A DNA stretch of 64,000 nt from Tautonia rosea (lineage in GTDB: Bacteria; Planctomycetota; Planctomycetia; Isosphaerales; Isosphaeraceae). This document shows positions 9,299-16,943 of the stretch, piece after piece (positions within the stretch are counted from its first letter, which is position 1; every line of letters starts with the position of its first letter). The DNA is taken from assembly GCF_012958305.1 (NCBI RefSeq), contig NZ_JABBYO010000004.1, positions 434,001 to 498,000 of the forward strand, written 5' to 3'. The position numbers and the translations under genes are program-made. The notes under the pieces were generated by a model that saw only the letters and a program-made list of their open reading frames with translations, made no database searches and was not told the DNA's origin.

Positions 9299-10402
9299 AT
9301 GCGAGACGTTCTCGATCAACTAACCGACCTGCTCGACCTCGGCCGGGAAGCCTTGCTCTGCCAGGTGGTCGAGACTAAAGGCTCGACCCCTCAGAAAGCC
9401 GGGGCCCTCATGCTGGTTGATCCCAGCGGCGGACAGGTCGGCACACTCGGTGGGGGGTGCGTCGAGAACGAGGTGAAGCAGAAGGCCCTTCGACGCCTCG
9501 GCCAGACCGGGGCTGATCGTCATACGTTTGTACTCGACCATGATTACGCCTGGGCTGATGGCCTGATTTGCGGCGGGAAGATGGTGATCCTGGCCGAGGC
9601 GTTCAGGGGTCCAGAGGCCGCCGCCTACTTCCGCGCCTACCGCGATCGGCTCGACGCGGGGCTTGGGCTGGTCGAGGCGGTGGCGATCGATCCCGAACGC
9701 TGCGGGGTCGAGGCGATCGGAGAGCGCTGGCTGTTCGGCCCAGAGGCGGAACTCGTCGCCAGCCTGCCGCAACGCGATCTGCCCAACGCTGTCGCAACGC
9801 TGATTGAGCCGATCGAACGTCGCCCGAAACTCGCATCCACCCGAGGGGTGGCCATCTTGCCGGTCTTGCCTCGGATTCGCCTGGTGATCGTCGGCGCCGG
9901 GCACGTCGGCCAGGCGGTGGCAAAGCTCGCTGCGGAAGCGGATTTCGATGTGACCGTTGTCGACGACCGGGCCCAGTATGCTAACCCCGAGCGGTTTCCG
10001 ATGGCCGATCAGATCGTCGTCGGTCCGATGGAGGAGGTCCTCCCCGCCCTCGATACCAATCCCCATACCTATGCACTGGTCGTCACGCGAGGACACGGCC
10101 ACGACCAGGAGGCCCTCTTTCACCTGGCCCCGACCGCCGCTTCCTATGTCGGCTTGATCGGCAGTAAACGAAAGATCCGCCTGATCTTCGACGGCCTGCG
10201 TGAACAGGGGATTGGCGAGAAGCATCTGGCCCGCGTGACCGCCCCGATCGGCCTCTCGATCGGCTCGCAAACGGTTCCGGAAATCGCCATCAGCGTGGTC
10301 GCTCAGCTCATCGCCCGGCGCAATCTGGGGCTGGAGGCGGTCGAGACGAACGGCTTCGCCCGGGTGGAACCGAAGGATGCTCCCGAGGCGGTCAACTCGT
10401 GA
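9299..10402 (+). CDS. XdhC/CoxI family molybdenum cofactor insertion protein
   Basis: A 367-residue protein from the ATG at 9299; upstream in-frame sequence has no family resemblance. The N-terminal XdhC_CoxI domain shows E-T-K-G-S-T-P-Q-K-A-G and G-T-L-G-G-G-C-V-E-N-E-V. The C-terminal Rossmann domain shows V-I-V-G-A-G-H-V-G-Q-A-V and V-V-D-D-R. XdhC proteins bind molybdenum cofactor, protect it and, with a sulfurase, deliver it to xanthine-dehydrogenase family enzymes. The GTG start of the next gene overlaps its stop, so the pair is coupled. No molybdoenzyme is in the window, so its client is elsewhere. Confidence 0.92.
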   Translation: MRDVLDQLTDLLDLGREALLCQVVETKGSTPQKAGALMLVDPSGGQVGTLGGGCVENEVKQKALRRLGQTGADRHTFVLDHDYAWADGLICGGKMVILAEAFRGPEAAAYFRAYRDRLDAGLGLVEAVAIDPERCGVEAIGERWLFGPEAELVASLPQRDLPNAVATLIEPIERRPKLASTRGVAILPVLPRIRLVIVGAGHVGQAVAKLAAEADFDVTVVDDRAQYANPERFPMADQIVVGPMEEVLPALDTNPHTYALVVTRGHGHDQEALFHLAPTAASYVGLIGSKRKIRLIFDGLREQGIGEKHLARVTAPIGLSIGSQTVPEIAISVVAQLIARRNLGLEAVETNGFARVEPKDAPEAVNS

Positions 10403-11010
10403 TCGCCGCGCTGGTCCCCTCGGCCGGTCAGAGCCGTCGAATGGGCCGACCCAAGCTTACCTTGCCCCTCGCCGAAGGTGGGGTTGTAATTGCTCGGGTT
10501 GTCTCCGCCTTGCGAATCGGTGGGGCCGATCGAGTGCTGGTGATCGCACCCCCCAGGAGCGAGCCGGGTTCGGCCGAGTTGCTCGATCAGGCGAGGGAAG
10601 CCGGGGCAGAAACCCTGGAATTACCCGATGTCACTCCTGAGATGAGGGCCACGGTCGAGGCTGGTCTGGACCTCCTGGAAACCGGTCCCCTGCCCTCTTC
10701 CGTCCTGATCTGTCCGGGAGATAGTGTCGGCCTGACCCCCGGCCTGGTCACCGCCGTGGTCGATGGGATGAGGCGTCATCCCCAATCGATCGTCGTCCCC
10801 GTCTTCAAGACGCGACGGGGACATCCGCTCGGCCTACCCTGGCCGTTGGCCTGTGCCATCCGAGAGCTTCCCTCAGATGTCGGCATCAATGCCCTTCGCA
10901 ATCAGTTTGCCGATCGTGTGGTCCTGCTCGACGTGTCCGAACCGGGGACAGCCGAGGATCTCGATACCCCGGACGATTATCTCAAATGGAAACCCCAATC
11001 GGGGACATGA
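10399..11010 (+). CDS. MobA/MocA-like nucleotidyltransferase, molybdenum cofactor cytidylyltransferase type
   Basis: A 203-residue protein starting at a GTG that overlaps the xdhC-like stop (GTGA). The N-terminus A-L-V-P-S-A-G-Q-S-R-R-M-G-R-P-K is the NTP-binding signature of the MobA-like family, with the usual glycine-rich loop partly altered. I-C-P-G-D-S-V-G carries the metal-binding aspartate, and G-H-P-L-G is the later substrate loop. MocA transfers CMP to molybdopterin for xanthine-dehydrogenase type enzymes. The coupling with an XdhC-like protein supports this reading over a MobA (GMP) role. Cytoplasmic. Confidence 0.85.
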   Translation: MIAALVPSAGQSRRMGRPKLTLPLAEGGVVIARVVSALRIGGADRVLVIAPPRSEPGSAELLDQAREAGAETLELPDVTPEMRATVEAGLDLLETGPLPSSVLICPGDSVGLTPGLVTAVVDGMRRHPQSIVVPVFKTRRGHPLGLPWPLACAIRELPSDVGINALRNQFADRVVLLDVSEPGTAEDLDTPDDYLKWKPQSGT

Positions 11011-11024
11011 TTGAATGATGAAAG

Positions 11025-11636
11025 TTAGTTGGATTGTGTTTCGTTCTCGATCCGATTGATGTTTCGACGACCGAACCCGAGCACCTGGAACAGCAGTCCA
11101 ATTCCCAGAGCAAGCCCCATCAGCAAGGTCCCCGTAACAAGCGTGGTGACGAGGCCGCCGGGCCACTCCGTCATCGAGTTACTTGCCGGATCAAAGTCTG
11201 CGTTGGCGAGCCCCAGGGCCGACGAAACCATCAGACCGATCATGCCGGCCATGAACTGCGGAATCGCGACCACCTGGGTCAGGGCGACGGCCAGACCTCC
11301 GGTCGTCAACGCGAGACCGATCCGGTAAGACCGTTGGCAGAAGATGCCGCCAACCAGACCAAGCAGCACCGTACCCATGGTCATCCCGATCCGGGCACCA
11401 CCCTCGGTCAACGCGCTGCCGAACATGACTGGGATCGGTAAATTGCTCAGGAAGACAATCACCCAGCCGACCAATAGTCCGGGAGTCCCCTTGCGAGGTT
11501 CGAATGTGATCTCCGGATCGGAGACAACAGGACTGTTCGGTGCCACATAGGGGTTCGAGGCGTCTGACACCGTGGGCTGCTCCGCATCAAGAGGACGATT
11601 GTGGGTTGATTCGGATGGGCGGAACATCGCCGTCAT
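11025..11636 (-). CDS. Multi-pass membrane protein with N-terminal N-P-Y motif (paralogue of the next gene upstream)
   Basis: About 203 residues. The ATG at 11636 overlaps the stop of the upstream paralogue (ATGA), which decides this start over an in-frame upstream codon. The first 50 residues are polar and include S-N-P-Y-V-A-P-N-S. Five or six hydrophobic segments follow, with glycine- and leucine-rich helices and a short hydrophilic loop ending in W-P-G-G-L-V-T. The layout is the same as in the neighbour at 11633-12232, so the pair arose by tandem duplication. No catalytic motif is visible. Function is unknown; inner-membrane location is inferred. Confidence 0.75.
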   Translation of the reverse strand: MTAMFRPSESTHNRPLDAEQPTVSDASNPYVAPNSPVVSDPEITFEPRKGTPGLLVGWVIVFLSNLPIPVMFGSALTEGGARIGMTMGTVLLGLVGGIFCQRSYRIGLALTTGGLAVALTQVVAIPQFMAGMIGLMVSSALGLANADFDPASNSMTEWPGGLVTTLVTGTLLMGLALGIGLLFQVLGFGRRNINRIENETQSN

Positions 11637-12232
11637 CGGATCACTCGGGTCGCGAGCCCTCGCCACCGGGGAGGGGTGAGCACGAGAAGAAGCACGCCAA
11701 GGCCCATCGAAAGCTTCATGAGAAGCATACCGGTCACCAGGCTAATGCAGAAGCCGGCGGGCCAGGTCGTGACCTGTCCAGGGTGTGGCAAGAGTCCCGC
11801 GGCAAAGGTCAACCAAAGTGCGATCAGCCCGGCGATCCCGTGCAAAATGGGGACGACCTGAAACAGGGCAATCCCGATCCCCCCAACGATCATCGTGAAT
11901 CCGACCCGTTCCGAGATCGAGCAGACGAGCACTCCCAACAGGCCCAGCAGTGCCAATCCCAGCAGAACCCCGATCCAGGCATCGCCACTTGCGTTGCGTA
12001 AGGCGATCACGATCGCAAGCGGAAGGTTCAGCAGAAACACTGCCAAGGCACCCAGGAGCCGGCGGTCAAGCCGGGGACGGGATCGTGAACGATCACCCAG
12101 ACCACTCCGAGGTGCGAGATAGGGGTTTGAGTCGTCCAACGCGGCATCGTTCCTTCCTGAGGCAGCGGCGACCGATCGGTTGAACGTGGGTGGGTGAATC
12201 CAGTGCACCAGCCTCAGAACACGCTCGAGCAT
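11633..12232 (-). CDS. Multi-pass membrane protein with N-terminal N-P-Y motif
   Basis: About 199 residues from the ATG at 12232. An in-frame TTG at 12322 would add 30 residues with no hydrophobic or motif content. The protein has a polar N-terminus holding D-S-N-P-Y-L-A-P-R-S, then five or six membrane segments, ending with W-P-A-G-F-C-I-S-L-V-T-G-M-L-L-M, which lines up with W-P-G-G-L-V-T-T-L-V-T-G-T-L-L-M in the downstream paralogue. Its stop codon overlaps the paralogue's start. Short N-P-Y-x-x-P motifs ahead of membrane domains are seen in many planctomycete membrane proteins of unknown role. Function is not known. Confidence 0.72.
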   Translation of the reverse strand: MLERVLRLVHWIHPPTFNRSVAAASGRNDAALDDSNPYLAPRSGLGDRSRSRPRLDRRLLGALAVFLLNLPLAIVIALRNASGDAWIGVLLGLALLGLLGVLVCSISERVGFTMIVGGIGIALFQVVPILHGIAGLIALWLTFAAGLLPHPGQVTTWPAGFCISLVTGMLLMKLSMGLGVLLLVLTPPRWRGLATRVIR

Positions 12233-12454
12233 GGATCGTACCGAAATCTCAGGCAGCGGAACCACCCGGAGCGATGGGTCCTGTGGTACGTTGAGGGACA
12301 ATCGAGTCCTCCCGTAATTCAAAGGTTGGGCTCAATGGTACGACCACCGAAGCCTGCTTGAGGTTTCGGAACGCTCGTCGAAATGTTGGAAGCCCTGTGA
12401 CGAACACCTTTGCAATCCGGCCGGAGTTTCTGGAGCAGGAAGGACGACCACTCG

Positions 12455-13240
12455 ATGAACGATCACTCCTTCACCGACACCCAGGCGGACCCGATCACCG
12501 CGAAATCACTCGGGTACGTAAACCTCGTGTTCGGGACGCTCCTATTGCTCTCGGTCGTCTACGAGGCTGGTGTCGTTCTGGCGATGCCCACCTTTGGCCG
12601 CCTGATGACCTGGGCCCAGAGCCAGCAACTCCAGCAACGCGATGCCCAGTGGTCTGCCCGACGCGATCAGTTTCAAGCGCGAATGGAGGCCGCGGAATCG
12701 GACGAGGAACGAGAGGTCATTGCCGCCGAGCAGACGGTCTTCTCGATGAGCGAAGTGGACGACCCTGCCTGGCTTGGTTTCAGCATGAGCTTCCTCGACG
12801 ATCCTGCACTTCGAACCGGGGTCCTGGTGAAGCTCGGGATCATGTCGGCCTTGAATGGTCTCTTGATCGCCTCGGGAATCGGCCTGATCCGCCTGAGACG
12901 ATGGGGCCGGGCGGCCGCGAGGGTGGCGTCGGCCTTGATGATTCTTGCCATTCTCGGATTCACCGTTGTTTCCGTCCAACTGACCCCCGGCATGGCCGAT
13001 CGCTGGACGGCCGAACTGCGCGAATCCATGTTTCCTCCCATGCCGGACGACGAAGAGACAGCCGCGATCGATGCCGAACTGATGCGTTATGAACAGGGAA
13101 TGAGCCGTTTATTCAAAGCTGTGATGGTGGGGAGCAATGGACTTTCGTGTCTTTTTCCGTTGATTGTTCTGGTGGTTGCCTCTCGGCCAGGGGTCAGGCT
13201 CGCGGTCGAGGTGAGACCGGACAGGTCATCGGGCGATTGA
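12455..13240 (+). CDS. Four-helix membrane protein of unknown function
   Basis: About 261 residues from the ATG at 12455, preceded by G-G-A-A-G-G about ten bases upstream. Predicted topology: a first membrane helix (about residues 20-45), a long charged loop of about 80 residues rich in Glu, Gln and Arg that looks helical, then three more helices, the last ending near the C-terminus. The next gene has the same plan (helix, charged loop, three helices) and is a diverged paralogue. The pair precedes an ABC-2 permease, so they may be accessory subunits of that transporter; that is inference from position only. Confidence 0.78.
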   Translation: MNDHSFTDTQADPITAKSLGYVNLVFGTLLLLSVVYEAGVVLAMPTFGRLMTWAQSQQLQQRDAQWSARRDQFQARMEAAESDEEREVIAAEQTVFSMSEVDDPAWLGFSMSFLDDPALRTGVLVKLGIMSALNGLLIASGIGLIRLRRWGRAAARVASALMILAILGFTVVSVQLTPGMADRWTAELRESMFPPMPDDEETAAIDAELMRYEQGMSRLFKAVMVGSNGLSCLFPLIVLVVASRPGVRLAVEVRPDRSSGD

Positions 13241-13297
13241 GCTTCGAATTCCCGCTCGCCGATCCCCAGAACCCACCATCACGAGACGAGCAGACCC

Positions 13298-14095
13298 ATG
13301 AGCAAACCACAGCCCTCTCCTCCCATTCGGCCAAGGCCGAAGCCCTTGCGGGTGATTGGAACCCTGAATCTGCTCTTCGGCGCAGTCCTGGTGGCGGTCG
13401 CATGGAGCATGCTCGGAGGAATGGCCTTCAGCGGCATGACAGCCGAACCCTACGAGGGCTTGAAACGAGCCCTCATGCTCCAGGCAGAACGCGAGCATCA
13501 ACAGAAGATCGCGACCCTGGAGAAGCGAGAAGCCGCTGCAACGTCTGAGGACGCCCGGCGCGTGTTTCGAGAAGAACGCGAGCGGCGAGCCGCCCTTGGT
13601 CCGAAGCTGCCGCCAGGGTCCGAGCTGGTGATGATGGGCAGCCAGATGCAGTCGTTCGGAACCTGGTCGGTCGTCAACTCGGCCACTTCGCTGGGAATCA
13701 ATCTGTTGATGATTGTCGCGGGGGCCGGTCTCCTGCAACGTGTCGAGTGGGCGCGACGGCTGAGCCTCTGGGTGGCGGGCATCAAACTGGTGCGCCTCCT
13801 GCTCTTGCAAACCGTGTTTGTGGTCTTCGTGGTGCCGTCGTTCTCCCGACGATTAGGTGAAGCGGTGCAGGAGACCATCGCGGTCCAGGGTGGAGGATTG
13901 CCGGCAGGAATGCCCAGCATGACGCAGATTTATGCCGTCACCTACACGGTCATGGGAGTCGGCATGCTGATCCTGGGGGCGATTTATCCAATTGTGATGC
14001 TTGTCATGCTGAACCGTCCCGGCGTGAAGGCGGCGAGCATGCCGGCCGAGATCCGGGCCAGGCAGATGATGATTGAGGCGGGGCGAGTCCGATGA
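13298..14095 (+). CDS. Four-helix membrane protein, paralogue of the preceding gene
   Basis: A 265-residue protein. A short proline-rich N-terminus leads into L-R-V-I-G-T-L-N-L-L-F-G, matching the S-L-G-Y-V-N-L-V-F-G start of the first helix in the neighbour. A charged loop of about 80 residues rich in Arg and Glu follows, then three helices, ending with V-M-L-V-M-L-N-R-P-G-V, which matches V-L-V-V-A-S-R-P-G-V in the neighbour. Its stop overlaps the start of the ABC-2 permease gene (ATGA), so the two are coupled in translation. No enzyme motif is seen. Confidence 0.8.
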   Translation: MSKPQPSPPIRPRPKPLRVIGTLNLLFGAVLVAVAWSMLGGMAFSGMTAEPYEGLKRALMLQAEREHQQKIATLEKREAAATSEDARRVFREERERRAALGPKLPPGSELVMMGSQMQSFGTWSVVNSATSLGINLLMIVAGAGLLQRVEWARRLSLWVAGIKLVRLLLLQTVFVVFVVPSFSRRLGEAVQETIAVQGGGLPAGMPSMTQIYAVTYTVMGVGMLILGAIYPIVMLVMLNRPGVKAASMPAEIRARQMMIEAGRVR

Positions 14096-15906
14096 GGGTG
14101 GCAAGCGAAGTCTGGCTTGGCCCTCTGGTCGGTCCGGAGTGTCGCAGAGCGGTCGGCAAGGGGTGGCTGTTTCTGGCTCGAGGAGTCGCGGGCCTGCTCT
14201 CGGCGGCGATCGCCATGGCGATCCTTTGGTGGTGGTGGATCAACTGGAACGAGGCGGCCGATCCGGACTTCTCCCCATATCAGGCCTTGCGCGGTGGCCT
14301 AACGCTGCTCATTGGCCTTGCGACCACCATCGCGCTCGTCTTCGGGCCGGCAGTGATTGCGGGGAGCCTCAGCGGAGAACAGGAGCGGGGATCGATGGGC
14401 CTCTTGCTCACGACTCGCGTCTCCGCCCTGGAAATCGTGGCGGGACGGCTCGCGGGTCGACTGACCCAGGTCGGGGCGGTCTTGCTGGCCATGCTCCCGC
14501 CAATGCTCCTGCTTGGCTTTCTGGCGGCCATCCGGCCGGGAGTTCTCGGCGTCATGCTCCTCTACGGGCCTGGACTGGCTCTTGGGGCCTCGGGGGTGAC
14601 GGCGGGGGTGGCAGTTCTGTCTCGAAGAGGACGCGACGCCCTGCTCGGCTCCTATGCGATCGGTCTAGGGTTGCTGCTGACGCCTTTACTGGCAGAGCTG
14701 GTCCGGCCGGGAGAAGTCGGCGCACTGGCCCCGCTCAATCCGTTCGGCGCGATTGGCCCGTTGGTCTGGCAGGAAGATGTTGGGCCTGCGCTCGGGTCCC
14801 TGGCGTACTGGCTGACGATTGGTCTGGTGGGGACCGCGGTGGCGGTGCTTCGCCTCAGGCCCAACAGCCTGCGATGGCTCGACGGCCACGCCGGGTGGTT
14901 CTGGCAAGGCTGGAAGGTGGGCAGGCGGCGCGTTCGGCCGATGGGCGATCGTCCCATGCTCTGGAAAGAGATCTATATCGAACGGCGGAACAGTCTCGGA
15001 GGGCTCGGGAAATGGCTCGGAGTCCTCGCCGTACTCTATCTCGTGCTGGCGAGTGTGGTCCTGACCGGGTTGTATCTCGACGCCCTGGTGCGGCAATCGT
15101 CGATCGACCAGGCGTCGGAGCGGCTCGTCTGGTTTCAGCGGGCCATCGTGGATACGGCTTCCTGGTTCAGTCTCTTTCTCGCCTGGGCCGTCGGTCTTCG
15201 CGCGGCGGTGGCGATCGCTTCCGAGCGTGAGCGAGGCACCTGGGACGCCTTGCTCACCAGCCCGCTCGAAGGTCCGGAGATCGTGGCGGGTAAGCTGATT
15301 GGGAGTCTCCACTCCTTGCGATGGTTGATTCTGGCCATGCTCCTGGCCTGGTCGCTTGCGCTCGGAATCGGCGCGATGGAACCGAGCGAGTACATCATCC
15401 AGCTTGCCTCGACCATCGTCATGATGACCTTCATGGCCGCTGTTGGGGTGCGGGTTTCGCTCGGAGCATCCAGCGTGACAACCGCAATGGCCTTGACGAT
15501 TGGTGCATGGCTGGCCGCCTGGGCGGGGCTTGCGCTTCTCACGCTGCTGGCCGTCGGAATGGGAGCGCTCGGGTTGTTTCTGGGGTGGTTGATCGCCGAT
15601 CGCTTCGGTCTGACAACCAGTGCGACCCCCTGGTTCCCGGTCGACTTCGCCACGTCGTACACGATCGTCCGGCTCGGACTCTACGCGATTGTGACCACGG
15701 TCGTGGTAATCGAGTCTCGAACACGGTTCGATCGGCTCGCCGGTCGGATCGTCCCGGACGAGGTCTGGAATCCGGACGACTGGGTCGAGGTGGCTCGAAG
15801 CGTCAACGGCCAGGAGAACCGGGACGCTCCGCAGACTGACAACCCCCATTCGACTCCGGAAGATCGGACCCTGATCGACGAACCGGAACCAACGCCGAGG
15901 ACCTGA
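14092..15906 (+). CDS. ABC-2 type transporter permease, internally duplicated
   Basis: A 604-residue polytopic membrane protein. Both halves carry the ABC-2 permease signature: E-Q-E-R-G-S-M-G-L-L-L-T-T-R with E-I-V-A-G-R-L-A-G near residue 100, and E-R-E-R-G-T-W-D-A-L-L-T-S-P with E-I-V-A-G-K-L-I-G near residue 380. So two six-helix permease units are joined in one chain, where most families use two copies of a single unit. The C-terminal 50 residues are charged and cytoplasmic. No ATPase subunit is encoded in the window; the gene is coupled to the two paralogous membrane proteins upstream. Substrate is unknown. Confidence 0.85.
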   Translation: MRVASEVWLGPLVGPECRRAVGKGWLFLARGVAGLLSAAIAMAILWWWWINWNEAADPDFSPYQALRGGLTLLIGLATTIALVFGPAVIAGSLSGEQERGSMGLLLTTRVSALEIVAGRLAGRLTQVGAVLLAMLPPMLLLGFLAAIRPGVLGVMLLYGPGLALGASGVTAGVAVLSRRGRDALLGSYAIGLGLLLTPLLAELVRPGEVGALAPLNPFGAIGPLVWQEDVGPALGSLAYWLTIGLVGTAVAVLRLRPNSLRWLDGHAGWFWQGWKVGRRRVRPMGDRPMLWKEIYIERRNSLGGLGKWLGVLAVLYLVLASVVLTGLYLDALVRQSSIDQASERLVWFQRAIVDTASWFSLFLAWAVGLRAAVAIASERERGTWDALLTSPLEGPEIVAGKLIGSLHSLRWLILAMLLAWSLALGIGAMEPSEYIIQLASTIVMMTFMAAVGVRVSLGASSVTTAMALTIGAWLAAWAGLALLTLLAVGMGALGLFLGWLIADRFGLTTSATPWFPVDFATSYTIVRLGLYAIVTTVVVIESRTRFDRLAGRIVPDEVWNPDDWVEVARSVNGQENRDAPQTDNPHSTPEDRTLIDEPEPTPRT

Positions 15907-15952
15907 CGCTCCCCTCGGTGCGGGGGCCATCTCCACGTGTCCTCGCTTCCGA

Positions 15953-16708
15953 TTAATGACCAGGCCCCTCGACGGGCAAGGCAGGATCGGTCTCGGTGGC
16001 GGTGTCGGCAGCCGGGCGATTCACTGGGTCCAGGATAAGGGTGACGAAATCCCCAAGTGGAGGAAGGACCGGGGTGTTGGCCACGTAATTCAAGGCCTGG
16101 TCGTCGGCCGTGCTGGCGATCGGCAGGTCAAGAATTGCCTCCGGGAAATTGGCGACGGTGATCAGGTCGCCTCCGTCGGCGGCATAAAGCGGCTGTTCGA
16201 GCCCTGGGCGGTCAATCTCCATGCTCCCGGCGAACACCCAGTGATGGTTCAGAGACTCACCCGTCTGTTCGTTCTGGACGAAGGTGCGCGCGTCGGCCGA
16301 TCGAGGCTTGCCGTCCTCGACCCACTCGACCGTGATCGCGATTTGCGGCCCCGTGGCTGGGGCAAACTCCGGGCGATACCGGACCGGGTGGCCGGGTTCA
16401 ACGCCCGTGAGGATCAGCCCCGCATGAATCAGTCGTGGCGTGGCCGCAGTGGCCAGGATCGACTCGTGCTCTTTCGAATGGCGTAAGCACAGCAGATGTT
16501 CGAGAAACCCTTCCCGGCGAACGACCTGGGCTCGAAGGATCAGGCGTCGCGATTCCGGATCAAACCAGAGGGCCGGACCAAGGGGGCGATAGGATTCCGG
16601 GGCCTGGTATGAGTCTTCCTTGGGCGCATCGACGGGAAGCTGAGTCGGGGGTGAGGTGACCGATCCGGCGGTGATCAGGACAATTCCGATGAGCCAGGAA
16701 GCATCCAT
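15953..16708 (-). CDS. YdjY-domain-like secreted protein
   Basis: A 251-residue protein with a short signal peptide (first 16-20 residues, M-D-A-S-W-L-I-G-I-V). The middle contains R-R-L-I-L-R-A-Q-V-V-R-R-E-G-F-L-E-H-L-L-C and H-E-S-I-L-A-T, the pattern of the YdjY domain found in planctomycete exported proteins, where a Cys and a later H-E-S are conserved. The function of the domain is not established. The gene has its own start region behind the terminator that closes the secretin gene, so it is a separate transcription unit. It is convergent with the ABC permease gene, with a 46-base gap. Confidence 0.72.
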   Translation of the reverse strand: MDASWLIGIVLITAGSVTSPPTQLPVDAPKEDSYQAPESYRPLGPALWFDPESRRLILRAQVVRREGFLEHLLCLRHSKEHESILATAATPRLIHAGLILTGVEPGHPVRYRPEFAPATGPQIAITVEWVEDGKPRSADARTFVQNEQTGESLNHHWVFAGSMEIDRPGLEQPLYAADGGDLITVANFPEAILDLPIASTADDQALNYVANTPVLPPLGDFVTLILDPVNRPAADTATETDPALPVEGPGH

Positions 16709-16817
16709 GGAAACGGGTCCTCGGTCTCAAAAAGGTCGATCGGAGTGGGTGGCCTGACCGGAGGGGATCAAAACGCGATCACCAACGATTCCAGGCTATC
16801 GCCCGTCTCTGCAATTG

Positions 16818-16852
16818 AAAAGAGCCGCCGGGGAATGGTCCCCGACGGCTCT
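16818..16852 (-). terminator. Rho-independent terminator of the secretin gene
   Basis: On the minus strand a stem of AGAGCCG, one mismatch and CGGGGA pairs across a 3-5 base loop and runs straight into TTTT. It begins about 90 bases after the secretin stop codon at 16944 and lies upstream of the YdjY-like gene, so it separates the two units. Confidence 0.85.
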
Positions 16853-16943
16853 CGTCGCGTTTGGGAAGAAAGGTTGGCGGGAGGGCCGGGCCGCGTCGAG
16901 TTGAGGCGTCCCGATCAGCCCGGCCCGCGGGCGGGCTCTGGGA

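Noticed and set aside
14073-15230. A 385-codon open frame overlapping the ABC permease gene on the same strand
   Set aside because: It is Arg/Gly/Pro-rich and lacks any hydrophobic or domain pattern, while the overlapping frame encodes a clear permease.
14686-15936. A 416-codon open frame antisense to the ABC permease
   Set aside because: Composition is that of a reverse-strand shadow, with many His/Arg/Pro and no membrane segments.
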